A stretch of DNA of 64,000 nucleotides, taken from Costus lasius (Eukaryota > Streptophyta > Magnoliopsida > Zingiberales > Costaceae). The position numbers and the translations under genes are program-made. A model generated the notes under the pieces. That model made no database searches, was not told the DNA's origin, and saw only the letters and a program-made list of their open reading frames with translations. The stretch is from positions 88,758,665 to 88,822,664 of the forward strand of contig CM050453.2 of NCBI GenBank assembly GCA_027563935.2, read 5' to 3'. Each line of letters begins with the position of its first letter. Positions within the stretch are counted from its first letter, which is position 1. Positions 45,229 to 58,185 of the stretch are shown here, one piece after another.

Positions 45229-47291
45229 ATGATGACCTGTGATCTTCAAGTGGGCGTCAATGGCGCAGAGACTTTCTTCGTTGACAGGGTAATTAGTTAA
45301 ACTTCTTCTTCCAGTCCATCGTATAATTCAGGAATCTATGAGATTGAAACTGAAAGATTTATTGTATAATTCTTTTTTAAGTTGATTCGAATTGTTTGTG
45401 ATTAGACTTTTTTGTATCCTTGCATCTGCTTCGTTGGAAATTTTGGCTTTATTATCTAAGAATCGACGTTTCGTTTGACAAGGGAATGATCCTGGCTTCT
45501 TGTTTCTTTATTGTGGCCTATTTAATGCTTACAGTTACAGCTTACCTTCTTTGCCTTTATAGACAGTGGGAATTCCATAGAATGATCCCTCCCTTCGCAG
45601 TCGCTGCTGCTTTTCTTCTTTCACGAATTTACTTGCGTTCATTTGGTAAACATCATTGTCCAGGAATTAATTGAGGTCCTTCTGTTGGTTTGAGAATTTT
45701 ACCGTGCTCTGCTCACACAGCAAGTTCTCTCATCCTTGAGCGGCGGCAAAGTGGGGGAGCTCATCAGCAGCACATTCATGACTTCAGCAGCAGCAGAGCC
45801 GCCCAAACAAGTAGCATTGCGCGACTTCCCCGGAGGGGCAGAGGCATTTGAGCTCATGAAAAGGTGCAGCGCTGACAATGTAGCTCCCGCCAACGCCTGC
45901 CTCGAACACGCCATTCCACGCCTCATCGAGATGGCCGACGACGTCCCTTGGTCCACAAATCTGTCGAGATTGATCGAGGGCATCCCTTACTGGCCGTGGA
46001 ATGTGCTGCTGGGCGCTTTGAAGCAATGCCAAGCCCTGCTTCCGGCGTCAGCTCCGTCGGTGATGCTGGATAAACTTGTGGAGTCTGCGGTTGGAAGAAT
46101 CATAGCGGCACACGATGCTGCCAGTCCTACAGGCTCATCACCGGAAAGCTCGTCGGCGTTGCGGTTCTCGTCCGACACCGCAAGCAGTGGAAGAAGCGGA
46201 AAGACTGGCAGCAGCGCCCACCGAGCTTGGTGGGTAGAAGATGTTATAGCGCTGAATCCTAGCATCGTGGAGAGAATTGTCAATAGCATGATTGCTCACA
46301 AGCTAAACCACGCTGTGATTAGTAAGTTCCTGATGCATTACATGAAGAGGACCTCATTGGCGAAGGAAAACGTTGCTCAAGTCGTCATTCACCTGCTCTA
46401 CACCCTCGACGGCGGCTGCGTCTCATGCAAGGGCTTGTTCTACATCCTGCGGATCTCGTCCTCGTTGAAGCTTAGCCGATGCTGCAAGGATAAATTGGAG
46501 GCGATGATAGGCAAGCAGTTGGATCGAGCAACCCTGGACAACTTGCTTGTGCCAGCCCCAGCAGGGGAGAGCAGCCTCTACGACGTCGATCTAGTGCTGA
46601 GGTTATTGAAATCATTCATGTCCAGCGAGGTTCGCGAATCAACCACTCAACTGAAGGTGGCAGGAAGCCTGCTCGACTCCTACTTGGCTGAGGTGGCGCC
46701 GGATTCCTCTTTGAAGCCGATGAAGTTTTGGGCACTGGCTACTGCTCTGCCCGACGAAGCAAGAGACTCGCATGATGCGTTGTACCGAGCTATTGACATG
46801 TATCTCCAGGTACGTGCGTCTTTGTTTTTTCTTGTATTTTTTTTCCTTTTTCTCTTTAATCTACGATTTTAATTTCTTCTATCGATCAGGTTCATAATCA
46901 GCTACCAGAGCAAGAGAAGATCAAGATTTGCAGCGCCATAAACTACGAGAAGCTCTCGTCGGATTGCTGCAAACACCTTGCGAGCAACGGAAATTTACCA
47001 TCGAGAGCAGCAGCCGGAGCCCTCATCTTCCAGCAGAGAGAGCTGAGCAATCGAGTCAACAAGTTTTTTGGGCAACGCAATGCAAACGAACCAATCATTC
47101 TCTACGCCAAGAAGCTTGACGTGGCGGCAGAGAATTTAGAGCTCAAGAGTCAGCTGCAGGAAATGCAGTGCAAGTTGAAGGAATTGGAGAGGATGTGCCG
47201 GAAGTTGCAGCGGCAAGTGGCCACGAGGACTAGGAAACATGCAGTGCCAAGTCCAATCGGCTCAAGCTCACTTCCTAGGCTTTGCTCGTGA
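45229..47291 (+). CDS. BTB/NPH3 (NRL) family protein
   Basis: Exons are 45229-45288, 45721-46809 and 46890-47291, all phase 0 with gt...ag introns, giving 516 residues. Exon 1 encodes MMTCDLQVGVNGAETFFVDR and joins QVLSSLSGGK, the start of a BTB fold; DFPGGAEAFELMKR (55-68) follows. The NPH3 domain begins at WWVEDVIALNPSIVERIV (190) and includes HDALYRAIDMYLQ across the second intron. A C-terminal coiled coil (about 450-495, KLDVAAENLELKSQLQEM) ends it. Intron positions, length and sequence resemble the Arabidopsis At1g50280/At3g22104 subgroup (about 500-525 residues). NPH3 proteins act at the plasma membrane as phototropin-signalling partners and CUL3 adaptors; this subgroup's role is not established. 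The BTB C-terminal part looks about ten residues short, lacking the usual PSN...LHCAA wording. There are CT-rich runs upstream (44995-45020) in the likely 5' untranslated region. Confidence 0.9.
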
Positions 47292-49251
47292 TTCAATTTA
47301 ATTTTCTTTTCTTTTCTTTTTGTAAATATTAGTATTGACAATCGGTAAGCGGGAGGAGGGTTCCACAAAATCTGGTTTCTTTTTCTTTTTTACTTTCTGT
47401 TGTTTGTGATGAGAGGTAAAGCTGAGGGAGAAGAGAGACTTTAGCAGAAGAAGAAAGTATGAGATTGATCTCTTTGATTCTACAGCTACTGCTAAGTTTC
47501 TGGTCTCCTTGAATCACTATTGTCTGAAAACTCACGGCTTTGTACTGTATTTAATTAAGCATAGTAAATGCCAAGAATAGCAGTGCAGCTATTAGCTATT
47601 AGCAGCAGATTTTTCAGCTCCCCGAGCTCCAGGCAAGGAACAGTATTGCAACTTAAGGACACTCCTAAGGTCGTAGGACTCCTGTCACAACATTCACGTC
47701 ATTGCACAGACAAATTTATTACATGTGAATTAATTATCTTAAAAATGAAGGCAGGCACGCCATTACTTGCTCTGCAGAAGCTTCTTCATATACTGTTCAT
47801 ACATTCACTTCAACTTTCTTTTAAGACTATATTATTCATTAGAAAAGGTACAGATCTGAAGTCTTATATTAATGAATTGACTATTTTAACTCCATCTCTT
47901 CTCTCTCTCGATGATTATGCACTCCTTGCTATCTTTTCTAAATTGAAACAGCAGACACATTAATTTCATGTCCTTGGATCCTTTGTCAGCCTTTGCTACA
48001 AGAAATTTTTTTTAAAGAAAAAGTCTTTGAATTCAAAATTAACATACAATATTCAATCCATTCACATGCTGTTTGTGATTCGCTGTACCTTGTCCAACAG
48101 CTGAGGACCTTGCATATATTAATGCACTCTCTTCATTCTTTATGCGTGTCGATGCTTGGAATTTAATGTAAAAAGAAACCAATTTTAGCTCGCGTCGTTT
48201 GTGAGGATAAAATTGCCCCTTTGGAAAATATGGTCATTAAGATCGTCTCCCATTTAAGCTAAGTTTTTTTGCATTTATCACTCACAACTGATACTAATTT
48301 TATTTATTTATACACTTTTTAAATAGCTAAAATTGTAAAGGTTAGAGTAAATTAAACTAACAATATTTATGCACATTCAAAGAATTTTGTAATTACAATG
48401 ATGTAGCTTAGTCTATAATTTTGTTTTAATTTACTCTTTAAATTCCACTTTATTAATAGTTTCATAGTTAAAATGTTACATGATTTTATGAAAACATAAA
48501 AATCAGAAACTATTTTAGTTTTAAAAATGTAGTCCATGTGATTTATAGTTTTGGAAAAACATGTATTTGTTGTAATTAAAATAAAATTGTTTAATATATA
48601 CTAAAATAGTTAGACACTACTACTATATTTATGAATTTCCATAATTTTAGTTTTTATAATTCATTATAGATTTAAAGTTACTTTTATGTTAATATTTATT
48701 TTAAAATAACATATTGATGTCATACGACGCTAAGACATTGAATTGTATTTTATTTACATTTTATCCTATGGTGTTTTAATCTTATTAAATAAAAAAATAA
48801 TTTTCTTTTAATCAGTCAATGTTAATGAGAATATATGTAATTTATAATACACTAAATTACATATATATATTTGTGAAAAAAATATTTAAATAGATAATTT
48901 TACATTTTAATTTATATTTGTTTGAGTATTGATTTATATATAACTAAAATTGGCCTGTTAAATATAAATAATATAATCACATAATTAAGCTTTTCAAGTA
49001 AAATTTGGTGTTGCCTAGCTCATGGGCAGAGAAGGGGGCAAGCTCTTAGCGTGGAAAAAAAATATATTTCCTGTCCAATTTGAGCATAACCAAAATAGAA
49101 AGAAAAAAATAAGTTATTTTTTTCCTAAGAAAACAAAGAAAAATTATTGATTCCTACCTTTCTTTCCTATTTCCCCTCCAAAGAAACACTATGTTAGTGT
49201 GAGCCTAAACACCGGAAGACTTTGGTTTTGGATGAGAACTTAAGATCTTAT
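47292..49251. other. NPH3 gene 3' flank and intergenic stretch
   Basis: 47292 to about 47570 is the likely 3' untranslated region. The 131-codon frame at 47568-47963 has no domain and ordinary AT-rich composition, so it is not called a gene. 48200-48990 is very AT-rich with no structure I can name. Confidence 0.45.
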
Positions 49252-49254
49252 TAA

Positions 49255-49780
49255 CATTGTCTAGTGTGTTTAATAAGAAGGAAAGAAGGAGGGAATAGAT
49301 GACAAGTTGAAAGGAAAGTTATAAAATCGTGTTCAGTAGGACACACGAAAAATAAAAGAGAAAAAATAAAAATAAATGAGAGAGGAAATAGCCCTATTTG
49401 CTTTTCACCCAAATCTGAGTAAAAAATCAAACAAAAAATGAGATTTGCCTTTCTAATGCCTATTGTCACCCTTCTTTTTTTTATGTCCTCTCTTCCTCTT
49501 ATACTTCTCTTGCAACCTTCTTCACCGTCACTGTCGTCAACATCACTGTCACTGTCACCGTCATCGTCGTTGCTGTCACCGTCGTCGCTGTCTCTTCACC
49601 GTCACCTTTCACCTTTCGTCGCGCCTCTCATTGTCATAGTCGGCATAAAAATAAAAAAATAGAGTGTGTTTATCAATTTCTAACTTTCCATTCCTTTAAA
49701 TAAGAGGAAAAATCTATTTTTTTTTCTTCTTTATTTTTCATTCTTTCTTTTTTTTTTTTCTTTCCTATTAAACATAGCGT
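49255..49780. mobile_element. small inverted-repeat DNA element with TAA flanks
   Basis: The left end has cattgtctagtgtgtttaat and the right end, inverted, has cgctatgtttaat. Both are flanked outside by taa (49252-49254 and 49781-49783), the target size of PIF/Harbinger elements. The interior has a tcaccgtcatcg-type low-complexity run (49520-49610) and a ttttcacccaaatc phrase shared with the element at 50517. No transposase is present. Confidence 0.55.
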
Positions 49781-49963
49781 AAAGCATGCTTTTAGAATGC
49801 AGCTCAATAAACCAAGATTTTGGGTGTACACAAAAACTATCTTATTAGCACTGTTGTATGAATAATACTTTCATGGTGTGAGCACAAGAAGCTAGGCTTT
49901 GGGTTTGATTAAGAACTCCGAAAAACTTTCCTGCTGCTCAGGATTTCGGAGCACAGCTCTATT

Positions 49964-50074
49964 AAAGCGTTAAAAACGCTTTGACATTCGTGCTTGCACA
50001 ATTTTTTAATAAAGGATAATTGGCACAAATCACGAAATGATTTGACACAAATCTTAAAGCGTTTTTAACGCTTT
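49964..50074. repeat. pair of 19-bp palindromes
   Basis: aaagcgttaaaaacgcttt (49964-49982) and aaagcgtttttaacgcttt (50056-50074) are each perfect palindromes around a three-base centre and are reverse complements of each other. The 73 bases between them include cacaaatcacgaaatgattt and show no open frame. Confidence 0.85.
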
Positions 50075-50516
50075 CATACAGGAAATTTTTTCAAGAACTC
50101 CCGAGTCTTATTTACACCATTGGAATTTGCTTGAGAACTCTACATCTCATCACCAGTATCCTACGAGTGATGCTTCTACGGTGCAAGATCCAAAACACAA
50201 GTCTTTGGAATTTTATTCTTATAGTAAATTTATAAAATTTTGTAAAATATGGTGCTATTTTATACTTGTAATTAAGTCAAAAATCAAAGTTAAAAGTTTG
50301 CATGAAAAAAAAAAAAAGCAAAGTATGCAATTTGATAAGATATGTTTGTGTTCAAGCTTCACATGATAGCAAGAGATCTCCTTTGCCATTGTTTTCAACT
50401 GCATGTTCTCAATCAAATTACCTTGGTTACAAGGTTGGGTCAATCAAAGATTGAGCTAAGTTTTCATGATTGAGGCGGGTTAAAAATAAGAGCTCTTCTA
50501 TAAGCAAGGTCCCTAA

Positions 50517-51435
50517 CATTGTGTTTAGTTAGGCGGATGAAAAGTGAGAAAAAAATGAAAATAAAAAAGAAAAAAAATAAGAAGAAAATAAAAATAAAAA
50601 ATATTTTTCTCTTTCTTTCTGCTTAGTTAGAAGTAGAAAAATTTAGAATTGATATACACACCCTTTTATTTATTTTTATATTCCTATTATATACATATTA
50701 TTAAATATTTAATAATATTTAATATTATGTGTTCCATCCCATCCTCACCGGCAAGGAAAGCAACACATGAACAAAATCCATTAATGCATCCTCCCCCTCA
50801 TTCTTAGCAGCATCCTTCCTCCTTTCCATGGCCTAGCAATGCTCCTCGAGGATCTTCTGGTGGAATCTATCCATCTTCCACTCCACCTCCCGTCTTCCTC
50901 TCGCATCTCGAAACCAACAGATCAATCCACCTTTACAGGGGCAAGTAGTCATCGAGGTAGATCATTCCAAGGAAGCGGAGTAGCTGCTCAAGTCTATGGG
51001 CTCCCTGACGCGCACATCGCAAAGGAGGTGGCAAATCTCTGCTGCGTGATGGTGTACGGCGAAGATCGTGCTAGGGCGCAAGGCGAAGACGTTGTCTTGG
51101 CAAAGGAAGATCTAGCAGATGACGGCGGGGTCATCGGTGGTGATAGCATGGGTGCTGCTGAGTCGGAGGTAGACGAGGGGGCCATGGTGGAGAAGCGGGC
51201 CATATACTTGTGGGCAAGTAGGTGGTGGCAAAACAAGCGTACCAGAGGGAAGAAGATGTGAGGGTGACAATAAGCTCGAGAGTTTGTTTTCACCCAAATC
51301 GGGCTGATCTAAAATCGAAGGAAAGCAACTTTCCTTCTAATTTTCCATCTCCTACTTTTCATCCTCCCTACTAAACACAAAATTTATCTACTTTTTATCC
51401 TTCCCACTTTCAATCTACCCAACTAAACACAATAT
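50517..51435. mobile_element. inverted-repeat DNA element with TAA flanks
   Basis: The left end is cattgtgtttagttaggcgg and the right end, inverted, is tattgtgtttagttgggtag, a terminal match of about 30 bases with a few differences. TAA flanks both sides (50514-50516 and 51436-51438). The interior has a GC-rich 140-codon frame (50839-51261) without transposase motifs. It looks like a non-autonomous PIF/Harbinger-type element of the same family as 49255-49780. Confidence 0.65.
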
Positions 51436-51438
51436 AAG

Positions 51439-51863
51439 TGATAATACTTGGGCATAGCTTTTTAGTACTCTATTATTTAAGTTGTTTTGTCTTCTCAAGC
51501 CTAATTAACAAGATCTAGTTTAGCTTAGTGCCCCTCATCAAAATCAGCTTGTTGACCGTGATGATTGGAATTTTACTTCGGAAGTGGAAAGATTCTTCTA
51601 AACTATATGTAAGAAAGAATTTGGTGGTCATCCACATAATTGTATAATTGTGGGATATATCCCAAAGATTAATTATTAGATATTGTTTTAGTGCATATTT
51701 TATCATCTTCATATTTATATAAAGTATTATCATTATTATATTTACTTAATATTTATAATATATATATATATATATAGATATATATTCATGAATATTAAAT
51801 ATCTAACTAAATGTGATGAGAACCTTTATTATCTAAAAAAGAAAGTAGGAGAAAAATCCACAA
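51439..51863. other. AT-rich intergenic stretch with AT microsatellite
   Basis: No gene is seen. A (ta)n run lies at about 51755-51785. Confidence 0.5.
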
Positions 51864-51868
51864 ACATT

Positions 51869-53260
51869 TGATGAGTTGTATTTACATAGCATTTTCACTA
51901 TATTTTACATGCTTATTTGAGCTTAATTATATAATTTTATATCATTTTATGATATTTTTTTTCATATTGTATATAATCTTCACTTTTCTTAATTCCTAAT
52001 GCAATTGCAGATATTTTTGCTCAAAAATGAAGAATTTAATGAGTTTTGATTTTACGGAGTAATTCCTTATTAAAAAGACAAGGGCGTATGTCAAATTTAA
52101 ACAAAATAGAGTGTGGTACGAGATATTCATACATGCGGCCATGAGTCCATTCACAGGCCGTGAATACCTCACTACACAGAAAAAGAGACTTATGCACTGA
52201 GGCATTCACAAATGTGGCTATGAGTCCATTCACATGCCATGAATAGTGCCACCAGACTTGCTTCTTCACCTGATTCGGCTTCAATTCAAGTCAAAACTTA
52301 GTGAAATCAGAGGAGAACCTTCCAAAGGGAGTTCCATAGTGATTGGACTATAAAGTACAGATTTTGAGCCAAATTCGGGGGAGCTTTATAGACAAAATTT
52401 GGTAAAGGCGGTGGCTAGGGCAGAAAACCTAGATTTGGTGATTTTGAAAGCTAGGATCATGCAAGAAGGGAGGGAATTCATTTGATCTTCATCTACTGAT
52501 CGAAGAGAAGAGTGATTCTTGATCTCCTAGTATTTCTTTATGATTTGTTTGAGTTTTTCATGACGAAATCAAAAGATTACATGCTATTTATCAAAAACAT
52601 ATTAGCTTAAACTCTTATTTCGGGACTCGGGCATAGCCTGTTGATGATTCTATGAATTGAACTATGAAATATATATTTGTTTAAGAATTTTAATGTGTCG
52701 ATTTGATTATAATTGTGTTTTACTTTGTATAATTACTCTAGCCAGGTGTTATTATGTTTTAAATGTCGCGAGACGAATCAAGAGGCAAATCACGACATCA
52801 GAACTATTCTTTTCAAACATATGTTTTCAATCACAAGAGTATGTTGAATTCACTCGAAGGATTTTTTTATAATTTATCATAGAGCTTAAAAGGCTTAAAT
52901 ACGATAATTGCCATGAGAGTAGAGAATTGTTGTAATTAAGTACTGAATTACACTCCGAGAGGAAGTAATATGTACATGCGGATGAATCCCTTTTGATGCA
53001 TTGATTTTCTTACTTAGATTTACTTTTATTTAAATTCTAGATTGTTAATGTCATGAAATCCTAGTCCTGAATTTCTCCATATAGTTTTTGACCTGAACCA
53101 CTCGTTTTTGTTTTCAAATCTCTTTGAAGTTTCTAATCAAAATAGTTCTCAAATCATCTAGTTATAAATTGAACGTGTAACCGGTAGTTGACCATCAGAT
53201 CCTTGTGGGAACGATCTTATTTTATTACTTCGTTAAAGTCATGCACTTGCGGCCGTATCA
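51869..53260 (+). repeat. U 5' LTR (1392 bp)
   Basis: It contains gagtccattcacaggccgtgaat and gagtccattcacatgccatgaat at 52140-52250, each partly self-complementary. It matches 58186-59581 with many substitutions. Confidence 0.9.
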
Positions 53261-53266
53261 AGTTTT

Positions 53267-53284
53267 TGGTGTCGTTGCCGGGGA
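53267..53284 (+). other. U primer binding site (tRNA-Asp type)
   Basis: TGGTGTCGTTGCCGGGGA starts six bases after the LTR end and differs by one base from the Athila/Tat consensus, at the same position as in Z. Confidence 0.88.
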
Positions 53285-53409
53285 TCAAACTTGCTAATAT
53301 TGATTTAATCGTGAGATTTATAGACTAGACATTTTGTTTTTCGCATTGCTCTAGTTTTTCTTTATAATTAGTTTTATTTTACTTCTATACTTTTGGATTA
53401 ACTCGTTAT

Positions 53410-55918
53410 ATGCCCAGGAATTTTAAGATAGGTACATATCTTCCCGAAGACCCAGAGATCGAATGCATCATTCGCCTTCGAAGAAATGTACAATTTTTAA
53501 GTCAAGTGACCTTAAAGAAAGAAGTGATGGATACTAGTTTGTCTGTCAGGGACTTTGCAGTACCGAATGTACAAGGCTTTAATTCTAGTATTGTTCACCC
53601 GGCTGTTGAGCCAAATAATTTTGAGATCAAACGCATTAATAATTATGGTTTAGCATCACCAACTTGGGGGCTCACCAACGCAGGATCCAAACTTGCAATT
53701 AGTTATTTTTCTTGAATACCGTGACATTATCTCCTGATGTTATAAGAGTAAGACTTTACCTTTTTCTCTCAGGGATTGTGCGCGTGCTTGGCTCCTATCT
53801 CTACCACCAGGATCGATCACAACTTAGGAGGAACTTTCTCGTGCATTTTTGTCCAAATATTTTCCTCCCAGCAAGATGGTGCAACTAAGGAACATGATCA
53901 CATGCTTTAGTCAAAAGGATGGGGAGTCATTATACAATGCATGAGATCGCTTCACAGATCTCCAGCGTATGTGTCCTCATCATAGACTTAAACAATGGGT
54001 TATAGTCAACACATTCTACAATAGACTAAACTATAACACAAAGCTTATGATGGACGCAACAGTTTGAGGCGCACTTATGAACAAAAGAGTCGATGAAGCC
54101 ATGACCCTACTCAAAGACATGGCGATGAACCACCACCACTAGTCTAATGAGTGAGGTACATCATCAGCGAGTGCAGGTAAGTAGGATAATGATTCGCTGA
54201 CATCTCCTACAGCAAAGGTTGACTCTCTCGCTCAGAAACTTGATTCTTTTTTATTTTCCTCCTGCTATAGTTAATGCTATTTCTTGTAAAGTTTGTGGCA
54301 TTGCAGGTCATGCTTCTACCGACTGCCAATTCTTTGCTTCTCCACAAAATGAAACATTTCAAGATCAGGTTAATACCTTAGGTAGCTATAACCAAAAACA
54401 AGTTAATGATCCTTACTCCTCTACCTACAATCCAGGCTGGAGAAACCACCCTAATTTCTCATATAAAAATAATCAAGGGTATGTTCCTTAGCCTAACAAC
54501 AGGCAACATCCACGATTCCAACCCAATCAACCCTAGAAGTCCAACTTAGAGGCCCTTTTGAAAAACTTCATTGTTGCTTAGAAAAAGCAGAACGAATATG
54601 TCTCTGTTGCCATCAAGTATCTAACATCTTGAATGGACGCCTTAGCAACCCATAGCAAGATGTTAGAGAGCCAGATAGCTCAGTAGGCAAGCACTTCTAC
54701 TAGGCCTACATGTAAACTTCTAGGACAACCTGAGATGAACCCTAGAGAGTACTATAATGTCATTACCACTAGGAGTGGTAAATAAATAGCTGAGCCTAGG
54801 ATGCCGAATGAAGAACCTGTAGCTAGTGAGGAGCCACCTAAGAAAAACCAACCTGCGAAAGAGACACCCATAGTGAGAGAAGAAGAACGGGTATATATGG
54901 GACCTCCTACATATAAACCACACATTCATTTTCTTTAAAGATTGGTAAAGGCAAAGCTTGACAAGCAGTTTGACAAATTTCTTGAGGTATTCAAAAAGTT
55001 AAATATTAATATTCCTTTTACTGATGTTTTATTGCATATGCCAACTTGTGCAAAGTTCTTGAAAGACATTCTATCCAACAAGCGCAAAATCGAAGAACAC
55101 GACATTGTGGTATTAACCGAGGAATGCAACGCTATAATACAGAATAAAATACCTCAAAAGCTGAAAGATCCCAGAAGCTTCTGTATCCCTTGCCAGATCG
55201 GGGAGATGCCCTTCGAGTGAGCCTTATGTGAGTTGGGCGCAAGCGTAAGCTTGATGCCCTTAACTATTTGTACAAAGATTGACATTGAGGATATGAAACT
55301 AGCAATGATCTCACTTTAGCTTGCCATCGCTTTGTTCAAAAACCCATGGGAATTTTAGAAGATGTTCCAATCAAAGTTGATAACTACCTTATTCTAGATG
55401 ATTTTGTAGTTTTGGAGATACTAGAGGATTCGAGGTTATCACTCATCTTGGGTAGACCATTCCTTGCGACCTCCAAAGTAGTTATCGATGTCAAGAATGG
55501 AAAGTTGATATTAAATATTGATGAGAACGAAATAGAATTTGATTTATATATAAGCTTAAAGAAACATTCTTTTATAGGGTCTTGCTATAATATTGAGGTC
55601 ATGGATAGTGCGGTAAATCGTAGCAACATCACCCGAATTGATAAGGATCCTCTAGAGATTTATTTTATGGATGATGAGAATAAGGTTATGGGAGATGACA
55701 CTGAAGCACACTAACAAGTGCAAGACTCTTGCCTATCTATCAACTCAAAAAAGGTAATATTTAAAATTCTCGATGGAATTGACCTCAAGGTAAGTGAGAA
55801 GAAACAAATAGAATTTACATCCATTGCAAGCTATTTGAGGTATAAATTTCTAAGTCCTATCTCTACTTTGCCTATAATTTACAAGCGGATGAATATGAAA
55901 ATCAAACAAGTTCAATGA
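53410..55918 (+). pseudogene. U gag-protease relic
   Basis: It begins MPRNFKIGTYLPEDPEIE, aligned with the Z start MRRNLRSGPLVPFDPEI, and shares VPNVQGFNSSIVHPAVEPNN with it. Frameshifts and stops follow from about 53715. The zinc knuckle CKVCGIAGHASTDC is at about 54283-54324, followed by DPYSSTYNPGWRNHPNFSY as in Z. The protease is at 55230-55560, with CELGASVSLMPLT and LILGRPFLAT. The catalytic Asp of the DLGA site is Glu here, so the enzyme would be dead even without the stops. Confidence 0.85.
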
Positions 55919-58185
55919 TGGATAAGTTCAGAAAAGTTATAGGGTGTTTTTTTGATAATATTAAGTGCTTTAATTTTTCTCCCTTCATGTGCAAGATAAT
56001 TATTGTTATTCACCTATTATATTGAATACTCATTTCAATAGGTGCATTTTTAAGGCAATAAAAAAAAAAAGAAAACTACACGCTATTTACTACGCCTCTA
56101 ATCCACCTTGATCATAGTTACGGTCAAATTAATGACCTTAAACAAGCACTTCTTGAGAAACAACATATGTTTCTAACTTTAGAGGTTCTTGATCTTTATT
56201 TGTTATTTTTAAAATTTATGTAGTTTTTATAGCATATTTTCTTAATTTTGATATTAGTAAATCTTAATATAAGTTATTTTGGATGCAGGGAAGCAAAGAC
56301 AAATGAAAAACGAGTTTGTAGGAAAGTTGTTGCAACATTCACGGACGTGGCCATGAGTCCACTCACAGGCTATAAATGTTACATGTGTGAAAATGCAAAA
56401 GGTTGTCGCAATATTCACAGCTGCGACTATGAATGTACTCATAGTTCGTGAGTATAGCTATAAGCGTAAAACATATATCAGCCGAAACGTTCACCACCAT
56501 GGTCGTGAATCCACTCATGGTCCATGAGTTTCAGTCGGTTCAAGGATAAGGGATTTAAAACTCATGAGAGAGGCTAGGGTTCATAACCTCACCCATAAAC
56601 CCTAGCCGCTCGCTCCCAAAATCCTTCCTTCGGCGATTAGTTCTCCCTCTGACTTCCCTCTGTGCTAAAGCAACGACCAGCGACACTTTCTCTACCGATT
56701 CCTCCAGGAATGACCGATGTTGAAGCCCTATTTTCATTGATCTTCGCCAACAACCCTGTTTCCACTGCCAACCTCAAACACTGCCAGAACATATGATAAT
56801 GAGTACACCGAGTCTAACTGATTTTGTGGGCTCTTCTTCTTTTTGATTTTTTTCTATTTTCTACATCGAGGACAATCCATATTTTTCTTTGTGGGATGAC
56901 ATGTATTTTGACATGTATTCGGTGTTTTGACATATACTTGTATTTTTCAATGATGCATGAATGAAGTTGATTGTTGGTGTGATGGTAATTGATATGACAT
57001 TGCTGGTATTTCGTTGATGGTAATTGATTTTGTGATAAGTTTTGACATTACAATGCATGTGTTCTTATGATTTAGGTATGTCTGTTTTTAATAAATGATT
57101 CATATTTAGTTTTCATTGATAATTCTAGAGTAAATGATGTGTAATATGCAATGGTTTAAGTCTAGAGTGCTTACGTGTTCATTATTTTTGTCTAGGTTAT
57201 ATTAAACTGTATCTTGAATATTTATGATTTTAGTGGCATGAGTTCATTTTATCCTCGATAATGCATTTAAGAAGTATTTTGAGTAATTGATTTGATAGCT
57301 TGAAAATTTTTGGAATTGCATGCAGGATAAAATTCTTAAGTAAACACAGTTGTAGTATGATAAAATGTGTATATGAAATGTTGCGCACCCTTGTGATACG
57401 AGCTAAGTAGAAGCTACTTAAGTTTAATTTTTTCTATTTTTTTCTTGATAGAGAATTTTCATATAATGAAAATTGGTGATAGTTGTATAAAGAGACTTGC
57501 TCCAACTCCTCTAGTCTAAAGATCTAAAGTCATGAGTTATATTGTATCACGAGCTGGTATACTTTAAATCTGTTTTGATCAAATAATAGAGGGAATTCAT
57601 AAAAATTATTTAACTCTCATGCAGAAAGATCAATAATGATTTAAGTATCATGCCCTTGACCGACTCTGTCCAAAATGAAAAAAAAAAGAGGAACAAAGGG
57701 GAAGAAAAAGAAAGAGCTAGAGGTCAAGTGGACAACTCCGCTGACTTTTCCTAATTATGGCTATGAGTTATATTATATTACAATGTAGTATACTTTAAAT
57801 AATGTTATACTGCTAAAGGAAAGGGCATATAACTGTTTAAAGACCAATCTACTCTAAAAGTCCCTCTACTCAGGATCTAAATGAGAATTTCACTTAAAAG
57901 GCAAATTTAGATTTATTAAGTGAAAGTATGAAATATTCAATAAATTAAATTTGGATGTAATAATGTAGATTATGGAATTTTATCTATCTTGGACTGTAAA
58001 ATCTTAAAAATCTATTTCTGACATGTTGTTTCTTAATTTTCATAAATTCTGAAAAATCATTGCACAAATTATGGATTTAATACATGCCGGGGTAGAACAA
58101 ACAAATGTCCTCAAATTTTTACATTCTTCTTATACATATCTTTGTCTTGCTTGAGGATACGTAAAATTTTAAGTCTAGGGTATTT
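55919..58185 (+). other. U internal non-coding region
   Basis: There are no pol motifs. 56325-56530 repeats the LTR-like phrase ggccatgagtcca(c/t)tcaca(g)gc two or three times, so part of this may be a captured LTR segment. Near the 3' LTR, cttgcttgaggatacgtaaa matches the same position in Z and is typical of Athila/Tat elements. Confidence 0.6.

Noticed and set aside
47568..47963. 131-codon plus-strand frame downstream of the NPH3 gene
   Set aside because: AT-rich, no domain, no supported start or splice context; probably chance.
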